From assembly GCA_011046405.1 (NCBI GenBank), contig DSAR01000002.1:1-5946 (forward strand): a stretch of 5,946 bases of DNA, read 5' to 3'. Each line of letters opens with the position of its first letter. The first letter of the stretch is position 1. Positions 1 to 5,523 of the stretch are shown here, piece by piece. Source of the DNA: Chloroflexota bacterium (GTDB taxonomy: Bacteria > Chloroflexota > Anaerolineae > B4-G1). The translations under genes were made by a program, and so were the position numbers. The notes beneath the pieces are model-generated. The model saw only the letters and a list, made by a program, of their open reading frames with translations, ran no database searches and was not told the origin of the DNA.

Positions 1-96
1 CTTCTTCCAATTGCATCCCATTGGTATCTACTCAGGCCAAACCCCCACCCATCCCCTGCAAACGGGTGGCCGCCCCAACTCATATGAAATTTCGAT

Positions 97-125
97 TTGC
101 CCGGCACCCTATCCCATGATACAAT
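97..125 (+). promoter_or_regulatory. Promoter of fmt (extended -10, near-leaderless)
   Basis: The -35-like element TTGCCC (97-102, 4 of 6 matches to TTGACA) lies exactly 17 bases before TACAAT (120-125, 5 of 6 matches to TATAAT). TG at 117-118 adds an extended -10. The expected transcription start, about 7 bases downstream, is near 131-133, only 2-4 bases before the fmt ATG at 135. The transcript would then have almost no 5' leader, which fits the lack of a Shine-Dalgarno sequence before this ATG. The start position is inferred from spacing only. Confidence 0.6.
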
Positions 126-134
126 TTACCTGCT

Positions 135-1094
135 ATGGATAGAGACCCTGCAACCATCCGTGTGATCTTTATGGGGACCCCTGATTTCGCAGTCCCGACA
201 CTCGAAGCCCTGGTCGATGCGTCGTTCGTCGACGTCGTGGGCGTCGTCACCCAACCGGACCGACCGGCCGGGCGCAGTCAACGGCTGACGCCATCGGACG
301 TCAAAAAAGAGGCGCTGAAACACGATCTCCCCCTGGCCCAACCGGCATCACTGCGCACGCCCGAGGCTCTGGCCCAACTCGAGGCCTGGCAACCCGACGT
401 CATTGTCGTGGCGGCCTTTGGGCAGCTCCTGCCGCCTGACGTGCTTGATCTCCCGTCCCACGGCTGCGTCAACGTCCACGCCTCCTTGCTGCCGCGTTGG
501 CGCGGGGCCGCGCCGGCGCCGGCGGCTATCATCGCTGGGGATGAAGTCACCGGTATAACCATCATGCAGATGGACCCGGGGTTGGATACCGGCCCTATCC
601 TGGCTCAAAAGGAAGTAACTATCCGCGCCGACGACACGTGGGAGACGCTAGAGGAGCGCTTGGCAAAAGCCGGGGCGCAGCTCCTCATCGAGACGCTGCC
701 CAATTACGTCGCCGGAAAAATCGTCCCGCAAGCACAGGACGAGGAGACTGCCACCTTCGCCGACCGGATCCAAAAATCGGAGGGGGAAATCGACTGGTCG
801 CGTCCGGCTGTCGAGCTGGCGCGGAAGATACGCGCGTACACGCCCTGGCCCGGCGCCTACACCACATTGCACGGCAAACGCTTTAAAATTCTACGGGCGA
901 CACCGCTCCCAAAGTGGCGGGGGGAAGGGCCGCCAGGCACCGTATGCGCCCTGGGCGATGGCACTGTCGTCGTCGTCACGGGTCAAGGCGCACTGCACCT
1001 GGAAGAAGTCCAACTGGCAGGCAAGCGCCGGATGGACATCGAAGATTTCCTCTGCGGTCAGCGCGATTGTATCGGAAGTTGTTTAGGGACGTAG
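135..1094 (+). CDS. fmt: Methionyl-tRNA formyltransferase
   Basis: Transfers the formyl group of 10-formyltetrahydrofolate to the amino group of Met on initiator tRNA, giving fMet-tRNA for translation initiation in the cytoplasm. At 319 residues the protein has the usual family length. The N-terminal Rossmann-type catalytic domain has GTPDF at 14-18 and the signature HASLLP at 115-120. The expected catalytic residues are Asn113, His115 and Asp151 (in GLDTG). The C-terminal tRNA-binding OB-like domain begins around residue 210 and contains RAYTPWPGA (233-241) and a QLAGKRRM segment near 293-300. ATG 135 is chosen because it supplies the beta strand RVIF before GTPDF; a GTG at 162 would trim it. 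No SD precedes it, in line with a near-leaderless promoter. The gene normally sits next to def, but no def is visible in the 134 bases upstream. A terminator follows, so fmt ends its transcript. Confidence 0.97.
   Translation: MDRDPATIRVIFMGTPDFAVPTLEALVDASFVDVVGVVTQPDRPAGRSQRLTPSDVKKEALKHDLPLAQPASLRTPEALAQLEAWQPDVIVVAAFGQLLPPDVLDLPSHGCVNVHASLLPRWRGAAPAPAAIIAGDEVTGITIMQMDPGLDTGPILAQKEVTIRADDTWETLEERLAKAGAQLLIETLPNYVAGKIVPQAQDEETATFADRIQKSEGEIDWSRPAVELARKIRAYTPWPGAYTTLHGKRFKILRATPLPKWRGEGPPGTVCALGDGTVVVVTGQGALHLEEVQLAGKRRMDIEDFLCGQRDCIGSCLGT
511..524. repeat. 14-bp perfect GC palindrome inside fmt
   Basis: CGCCGGCGCCGGCG equals its own reverse complement. It encodes the Ala/Pro-rich residues right after the HASLLPRWRG signature, where many Fmt proteins have an Ile-Gln type sequence instead. 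It is most simply explained by GC-rich alternating Ala and Pro codons; no separate role can be shown. Confidence 0.5.
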
Positions 1095-1103
1095 GGAAAA
1101 AAG

Positions 1104-1136
1104 AGCGGGGGTGGACAACCTCCGCTTTCCTATTTC
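1104..1136 (+). terminator. Intrinsic terminator after fmt
   Basis: A 9-bp stem with one G-U pair forms between 1104-1112 (AGCGGGGGT) and 1118-1126 (ACCTCCGCT) around the 5-nt loop GGACA. It is followed by the T-rich tail TTCCTATTTC and preceded by a run of six A (1097-1102). It begins 10 bases after the fmt stop codon. It separates fmt from the yebC-ruv unit. Confidence 0.8.
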
Positions 1137-1155
1137 ATTGGACGGGTACACGAAA

Positions 1156-1183
1156 CGCGCGTCGCTATGCATGCTTACGCGCG
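1156..1183. repeat. Inverted repeat just upstream of the yebC promoter
   Basis: CGCGCGT (1156-1162) and ACGCGCG (1177-1183) are perfect 7-bp inverted arms around a 14-base centre that contains the palindromes ATGCAT and GCATGC. The right arm ends one base before the -35 element at 1185. The position suits a regulator-binding site. The arms are low-complexity CG runs, so chance is also possible. Confidence 0.35.
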
Positions 1184-1184
1184 C

Positions 1185-1214
1185 TTGTGCAATTCACCCT
1201 CACGGTGGTATAAT
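1185..1214 (+). promoter_or_regulatory. Promoter of the yebC-ruvC-ruvA unit
   Basis: A perfect TATAAT (1209-1214) is preceded by TG at 1206-1207, making an ideal extended -10. A weak -35, TTGTGC (1185-1190), lies 18 bases upstream. The expected transcription start is near 1221, leaving a 5' leader of about 127 nt before the yebC ATG. The -10 region and the bases after it (TGGTATAATTTACTT) closely match those of the fmt promoter (TGATACAATTTACCT). Confidence 0.72.
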
Positions 1215-1220
1215 TTACTT

Positions 1221-1347
1221 ATAAGCATCACGTAACAGCGACAAGCGTCACCAAAAAGCACATCCGCCCAACCCTCGTAACCAAGTTGCAAAATCGCTCA
1301 TTCGCTGACTCGCTGCTTCGCACATTCGCTTATTCAGGAGAAAGATA
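1221..1347 (+). promoter_or_regulatory. Untranslated leader of yebC with possible alternative pairings
   Basis: This stretch lies between the predicted transcription start and the yebC ATG. It ends in a strong SD, AGGAG (1336-1340), 7 bases before ATG. The first bases, ATAAGC (1221-1226), are complementary to GCTTAT (1328-1333), which ends two bases before the SD. CAGCGA (1236-1241) is complementary to TCGCTG at 1302-1307 and 1310-1315. AAGCG (1243-1247) is complementary to CGCTT (1327-1331), which overlaps the first partner. The leader could therefore fold in competing ways near the SD. It matches no riboswitch class that I recognise. Confidence 0.4.
1294..1335 (+). repeat. Five tandem 8-nt units, TCGCNNNN, in the yebC leader
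   Basis: TCGC recurs at an exact 8-base step: TCGCTCAT (1294), TCGCTGAC (1302), TCGCTGCT (1310), TCGCACAT (1318) and TCGCTTAT (1326), followed by a partial TC at 1334-1335. Four of the five units share TCGCT. The array ends directly before the SD. A step of 8 is not a multiple of 3, so it is not a peptide repeat, and any role would be at the DNA or RNA level. Confidence 0.75.
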
Positions 1348-2115
1348 ATGTCCGGTCACAGTAAATGGTCAACAATCAAACGCAAAAAAGCAAGCAACGA
1401 CGCCAAGCGCGGCAAGCTTTTCACCCGCATGGCCCGAGAGATCGCCATCGCAGCCCGCGAAGGGGGCGGAGATCCCGAAATGAACTTCAGCCTCCGCATA
1501 GCTATCGACAAAGCCAAAGAGTCCAACATGCCCAAGGACAACATCAAACGGGCCATCAAGCGGGGAACAGGGGAACTCAAGGGGGGCGAGCTCGTCGAGG
1601 AAGTCTACGAAGGATACGCGCCCAACGGCGTAGGATTACTGATACAGGTACTCACCGATAACAAGAATCGCACCGTCGCCGACATCCGCCGCGTCCTGTC
1701 GAGCCAGGGCGGCAACATAGCCGAGGCTGGCGCGGTCGCCTGGCAATTCGAGCGCAAAGGCTACATCGCCATCGAGACCGATGCCAACGACGTAGACGAA
1801 ATGACCTTATTCGACGTCGCCGTAGAAGCGGGCGCCGAAGACGTCATCTTTGGCGATGACATGATCGAAATCTTCGTCACGCCATCCAACCTACAGGCTG
1901 TCAAACAGGCGCTAGAGGACGCCGATATCCAGACCGAAACGGTGGAACTGTCCATGGTGCCCAACGCGACCATTGAATTGAGCTCGAAAGAGACGTTTAA
2001 AGTGATGCGCGTCATCGACGAACTGGAGGATCTGGACGACACCCAGCATGTCTTTTCCAACCTGGATATCAGCGACGACGTGATGACCCAGTACGAAGCC
2101 GCGTCGGGAGCGTAG
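1348..2115 (+). CDS. yebC: YebC/TACO1-family translation (or transcription) factor
   Basis: The protein has 255 residues, close to the usual 240-250 for this family. It opens with the signature MSGHSKWSTIKRKK, followed by DAKRGKLF (residues 19-26), the IDKAKESNMPKDNI segment and a GTGE motif, all typical of domain I. The acidic domains II and III follow, with GNIAEAGAVAWQFERKG in the middle. The family was long annotated as a transcriptional regulator (PmpR). Later work on bacterial YebC and mitochondrial TACO1 supports a ribosome-associated role in translating polyproline-type stretches. Which subtype this is cannot be settled by eye. The start is fixed by AGGAG at 1336-1340, 7 bases before ATG. 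Its stop directly abuts the ruvC ATG. The yebC-ruvC-ruvA order is widely conserved. The cytoplasmic location is inferred from the family. Confidence 0.95.
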   Translation: MSGHSKWSTIKRKKASNDAKRGKLFTRMAREIAIAAREGGGDPEMNFSLRIAIDKAKESNMPKDNIKRAIKRGTGELKGGELVEEVYEGYAPNGVGLLIQVLTDNKNRTVADIRRVLSSQGGNIAEAGAVAWQFERKGYIAIETDANDVDEMTLFDVAVEAGAEDVIFGDDMIEIFVTPSNLQAVKQALEDADIQTETVELSMVPNATIELSSKETFKVMRVIDELEDLDDTQHVFSNLDISDDVMTQYEAASGA

Positions 2116-2613
2116 ATGCGCGTGCTCGGTATTGATCCAGGCACCGCAATCACCGGCTACGGCGTGGTTGAGGAAGTCCGGGGAGACACAAAATTACTGA
2201 CGTATGGTGTCGTTCGCACACCTTCCGATCATCCGCTGACCAAGCGTTTACAATCCATCTACCGGGCCATGCACGATTTGGCCACAGAATGGGAACCCGA
2301 CACGGCGGCGGTGGAAGAGATATTTTTCAGTCGCAACGCGCGCACCGCGATGAGCGTGGGTCACGCCCGGGGCGTCACCCTGCTGGCATTGGCTGATGCA
2401 CATCTTACGGTGGCTGAGTACACGCCGCTGGCGATCAAACAAGCTATTACTGGCTATGGGAATGCGGATAAGGGCCAGATGCAAGAGATGGTGCGCCTGT
2501 TACTGGGGCTTGAGGAGATACCGCGCCCCGACGATGCCGCCGACGCATTGGCGGTGGCTATCTGCCACCTCCATTCGGCGCGGCTATCGACGTTGATGCC
2601 AGAAACCGGGTGA
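2116..2613 (+). CDS. ruvC: Crossover junction endodeoxyribonuclease RuvC
   Basis: RuvC is the dimeric, metal-dependent nuclease that cuts Holliday junctions symmetrically as part of the RuvABC resolvasome in recombinational repair. The 165 residues span the complete RNase H-like fold. The acidic active-site residues are all visible: Asp7 in GIDPG, Glu67 in AVEEIFF, and Asp140 and Asp143 in PDDAADALA. The conserved Arg/Asn segment SRNARTAMSVGHARG (72-86) and the basic NADKGQM loop (117-123) are also present. The ATG follows the yebC stop with no gap. The SD, GGGAG (2106-2110), lies inside the end of yebC, five bases before ATG, which suggests translational coupling. No truncation or missing catalytic residue is seen. 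Confidence 0.97.
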   Translation: MRVLGIDPGTAITGYGVVEEVRGDTKLLTYGVVRTPSDHPLTKRLQSIYRAMHDLATEWEPDTAAVEEIFFSRNARTAMSVGHARGVTLLALADAHLTVAEYTPLAIKQAITGYGNADKGQMQEMVRLLLGLEEIPRPDDAADALAVAICHLHSARLSTLMPETG

Positions 2614-2623
2614 TGAAGCAACT

Positions 2624-3205
2624 ATGATTGCCCGACTGAGTGGAACTGTGTGGCACATCGGAGAAGAGCACGTCGTCGTGCGATGCGGCGGGGTTGGGTT
2701 TCACGTCCAGACCTCCACCGATGTCCTGGATCAACTGAGTGGGGTGGAGAAGCCCATCGAGTTGTACACATACATGCACGTGCGCGAAAATGATCTTTCG
2801 CTCTTCGGTTTCTTGACCCAGGACGCGCTTGCACTCTTCAAATTGCTTTTAGACGTCTCAGGCGTAGGCCCCAAAGCGGCTTTAGCTTTGCTCAGCACCC
2901 TTGCGCCGAATATCTTCCGGCAAGCGGTGGCGCAAGACGAACCGCAAGTGCTCACCAGGGCGCCCGGCATTGGACCCAAAACGGCCAAAGCCATCATCTT
3001 TCACCTGAAGGATAAGATCACGTTTGCAGAAGCCGAGATAGCGCCGATGGTGAGCGACACGAACATCGAGGTCATTGACACCCTGACCGGATTGGGGTTC
3101 AGCCTGGTCGAAGCCCAAGCAGCAGTGCAGAGCTTGCCCCAAGACAAAGATTTGACCGTTGAGGAAAGCGTACGCCAGGCGCTGGCCTATTTTGCCGCAT
3201 CCTAA
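2624..3205 (+). CDS. ruvA: Holliday junction branch migration protein RuvA
   Basis: RuvA binds the four-way junction as a tetramer and loads the RuvB motor for branch migration. The 193 residues are near family length. An N-terminal OB-fold (about 1-63) begins MIARLSGTV and ends with the segment HVRENDLSLFGF (52-63). Two helix-hairpin-helix motifs follow, with VSGVGPKAA (78-86) and APGIGPKTA (113-121). After a linker comes a C-terminal RuvB-binding domain (about 146-193) containing GLGFSLVEAQ. At the acidic pin, where E. coli has Glu55-Asp56, this protein has Glu55-Asn56-Asp57. The gene starts 10 bases after ruvC with only a weak SD overlapping the ruvC stop, so coupling is likely. ruvB, the usual partner, does not follow in this window. 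Confidence 0.97.
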   Translation: MIARLSGTVWHIGEEHVVVRCGGVGFHVQTSTDVLDQLSGVEKPIELYTYMHVRENDLSLFGFLTQDALALFKLLLDVSGVGPKAALALLSTLAPNIFRQAVAQDEPQVLTRAPGIGPKTAKAIIFHLKDKITFAEAEIAPMVSDTNIEVIDTLTGLGFSLVEAQAAVQSLPQDKDLTVEESVRQALAYFAAS

Positions 3206-3241
3206 CTTGACGATGGCATATTTACCAACCCAGACTTCCGA

Positions 3242-3260
3242 CCAATCACAATTGGAGAGG
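3242..3260 (+). promoter_or_regulatory. SD of the kinase gene, partly inside a small hairpin
   Basis: GGAGAGG (3254-3260) ends five bases before the GTG at 3266 and decides that start over the ATG at 3296, which has a poorer site. CCAAT (3242-3246) and ATTGG (3251-3255) form a perfect 5-bp stem around the loop CACA. The right arm includes the first two G of the SD. The hairpin is short and could only modestly limit access; AGAGG stays free. Confidence 0.5.
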
Positions 3261-3265
3261 AACCA

Positions 3266-5518
3266 GTGAGCGACAAGCAACTATCAAGAGAGTCGATGAA
3301 CTGGCCCCACAAACTGCGGCGTTTCTTCTTCTCTCGCATACGCAATAAAATCATCATTCCCTACTTGGTCCTCACGTTCGCCGTCGCCGCCATTGGGATC
3401 TTCATTGTGACCACCCTGGTCGCCGGCTCCCTGGAAGAACGCCTGACCAACCAGCTTCTCGAAGCGGGCCGCGCCGTCTCCGAACTTCTCGTGCGCCAGG
3501 AAAGGGGTCATTGGGAAGCCGCCCGCACTGTTGCCTTAACCGAAGGATTGGCGAAAGCCCTGGTAGAAGGAGATCGAGTAAAGGTCACTATGCTGGCCCA
3601 GCGGGTCGCATCAAGCCGGGAAACAGAATGCTTGATGATCGTCGATGCCGAGGGTCAAGAGATATTCCATACCATCATGCAAGAAGATGGTGCGTACGAA
3701 CCCGTCTGGGGAGAGTTCAAAGCCCAGGATATGTGGATCGTTCGCCAGCTTCTCGAAGCCTCAGACCCCGACGCTTCCCCCAGGCGCAGGATAAGACAAC
3801 ACCCAAGCGACGGTCGCTATTACCACTTCACCGCTATACCCATCCCACTGGAAGAAGGGCGTATGGCAGGCGTCATCGTCGTTGGCACCTCCCTGGAGAC
3901 ATCGTTGCCCACGTTCAAAACCAGTTCACTGGCCGACATCATCATATACCTCGACGGTGGCCAGGCCGTGGCATCCACATTTACGCTGGCCGAACAACCC
4001 GAAAAAGTCGAAGCCGTGCTCGAAAGACTCAACATCTCCCCCTCGGCGTTTGAGGACGCCCTGCAAAGCACCGAAATCACGCGAGGAGAGGAAATTGAAA
4101 TTCGCGGATTTGATTACCGCCTCGCCCGTGGATCGTTGCAAATAGGGGATGAGGCGCTCGGTGTGTTTGGCGTCGCGCTGCCCTCCAGTTTCATCGTCCA
4201 ATCGAGCGCGACCAGCCGTCTCTCCTATGCCCTGGTTTTTACTGCAGGGATGGGTGCCGTTATTCTCATCGGTTATATCATTTCCCAACGCATTACCAGC
4301 CCCCTGAGCAGCCTGGTCACGACATCGCAAGCTGTAGCCGAAGGCGACCTGGGACAGCGAACGGGCATCAAAAGCGAGGATGAGATCGGCATCCTGGCCG
4401 ATACCTTCGACGAGATGACCGGGCGCCTATCGGAGCGCACCCAGGCCCTGGAAGAGGCAATTGGCCGCATGCGCGCCATTCTCTCCAGCATGGGAGACGG
4501 CGTGATGCTGGAAGATTTGGACGGCAACCTGATCACGCTAAACACGGCCGCCGAAGAGCTCCTGAACGAGATGGCCTCCAACTTCATGATGGGCCCTCTA
4601 CGGGACCTTTCGACGGATCGCGAGCAAGACGGCGACGAGGACACTTGGCTACTGGATTACCGTCGTTTCGAAGTCGGCAATAAGACCATCAGCGTCCATT
4701 CCGCCCCCGTCCTCACCGACGACGGGGATGAACTGGGGACGGTCATCGTGATGCGGGACGTAACGGCCGAGGTGGAGGCGGAACGTCTCAAGGATGCCTT
4801 CATCACCCACGTCTCCCACGAATTGCGCACGCCGCTTACCGCTATCAAGGGATATACCGACTTGCTCATAGCGACTACCGAAGACGCCCTCCAGAAGGAA
4901 CAAGTGAGCTTCCTGGAAACCATCAACCGCAACACCGACGACCTGATGGCCATGGTCAGCGAGTTGTTAGACTTCTCTGAAATGGAAGCCAGCGGACGGC
5001 TGGGCATTTTGAAACGCCCCACCCAGATGTCGACGCTGATCCATGAGATCATCGAATCCTGGGGGCCCCGCATAGAGGATAAAGACCTGGTACTCCAGGT
5101 AGAAATCGCCGACGATCTGCCCACCGTCGCCGCCGATACCCGCCGTCTGCATTGGGCGATTGTCCACCTCGTACGCAACGCGATGCAATACACCTCCCCC
5201 GACGGGCAGGTGGCGATACGCCTCTTCCAACAGGATGGATACGTCGTGCTCGAAATTGAAGATACCGGCGTGGGTATCTCTCCCAAAGATCAAGAGCATC
5301 TATTCGAGCGCTTCTATCGCGTGACCAATATGCCAGACGAGGACGTGCGCGGCCTGGGAGTCGGCCTATACCTATCCAACGCCATCGTCGAAGCCCACGA
5401 GGGACGAATGGAAGTCACGAGTGAACCCGGAACAGGCAGCACTTTCAGGATCATCCTCCCGAGCACACACGGCGAACACCAGGACAAACCGATGTTCACG
5501 TCCCACAATCGCGAGTGA
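3266..5518 (+). CDS. Membrane sensor histidine kinase (Cache-like, HAMP, PAS, HisKA, HATPase_c)
   Basis: This is a complete 750-residue two-component sensor kinase. A short basic cytoplasmic N-terminus leads into a first membrane span at about 29-54. A large extracytoplasmic region (about 55-318) looks like a double Cache sensor with two PAS-like halves (about 120-210 and 222-308). A second span lies at about 319-338, then HAMP (339-394, with EGDL at 359-362), PAS (about 400-500) and HisKA with the H-box VSHELRTPL, where His518 is the expected phospho-acceptor. HELRT also carries the ExxT phosphatase motif. The ATPase domain has an N-box around Asn638, DTGVGIS (666-672), LFERFYR (679-685) and a G2 box GLGVGL (696-701), so it should be active. 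The ligand is unknown. No response regulator is in the window. The gene follows ruvA by 60 bases with no terminator seen. GTG is chosen for its strong SD. Confidence 0.93.
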   Translation: MSDKQLSRESMNWPHKLRRFFFSRIRNKIIIPYLVLTFAVAAIGIFIVTTLVAGSLEERLTNQLLEAGRAVSELLVRQERGHWEAARTVALTEGLAKALVEGDRVKVTMLAQRVASSRETECLMIVDAEGQEIFHTIMQEDGAYEPVWGEFKAQDMWIVRQLLEASDPDASPRRRIRQHPSDGRYYHFTAIPIPLEEGRMAGVIVVGTSLETSLPTFKTSSLADIIIYLDGGQAVASTFTLAEQPEKVEAVLERLNISPSAFEDALQSTEITRGEEIEIRGFDYRLARGSLQIGDEALGVFGVALPSSFIVQSSATSRLSYALVFTAGMGAVILIGYIISQRITSPLSSLVTTSQAVAEGDLGQRTGIKSEDEIGILADTFDEMTGRLSERTQALEEAIGRMRAILSSMGDGVMLEDLDGNLITLNTAAEELLNEMASNFMMGPLRDLSTDREQDGDEDTWLLDYRRFEVGNKTISVHSAPVLTDDGDELGTVIVMRDVTAEVEAERLKDAFITHVSHELRTPLTAIKGYTDLLIATTEDALQKEQVSFLETINRNTDDLMAMVSELLDFSEMEASGRLGILKRPTQMSTLIHEIIESWGPRIEDKDLVLQVEIADDLPTVAADTRRLHWAIVHLVRNAMQYTSPDGQVAIRLFQQDGYVVLEIEDTGVGISPKDQEHLFERFYRVTNMPDEDVRGLGVGLYLSNAIVEAHEGRMEVTSEPGTGSTFRIILPSTHGEHQDKPMFTSHNRE

Positions 5519-5523
5519 CCCTT

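Noticed and set aside
45..69. Hairpin CCACCC/GGGTGG as a terminator for an upstream gene
   Set aside because: The stem is only 6 bp with a 13-base loop, and no T-run follows on the + strand, so it is not a convincing terminator.
1..134. Tail of an upstream gene such as def before fmt
   Set aside because: All three forward frames reach a stop by position 142, and none of the translated ends resembles a peptide deformylase C-terminus or another family I recognise. The stretch is too short to judge further.
914..1213. Plus-strand frame overlapping the fmt 3' end and the intergenic region
   Set aside because: It runs through the fmt coding end, the terminator and the yebC promoter, has no recognisable domain, and its composition is that of an out-of-frame shadow.
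1294..1317. Vector contamination, since CTGACTCGCTGC also occurs (from memory) near the ColE1-type plasmid origin
   Set aside because: The match is about 12 bases inside a simple repeat and does not extend on either side.
1095..1347. LexA/SOS box upstream of the yebC-ruv unit
   Set aside because: Neither the CTGT-N8-ACAG nor the GAAC-N4-GTTC pattern is found. The LexA site of this lineage may differ, so SOS control is neither shown nor excluded.
1286..1348. Upstream mini-ORF (TTG start, 20 codons) whose TAA overlaps the yebC ATG
   Set aside because: The only possible start is TTG with no SD, and the 8-base repeat step does not fit a coding repeat. The overlap TAATG may be accidental.
3207..3252. 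Promoter before the kinase gene (TTGACG at 3207-3212)
   Set aside because: No -10-like hexamer lies 16-18 bases downstream. CACAAT at 3247-3252 is much too far away and has no -35 of its own.
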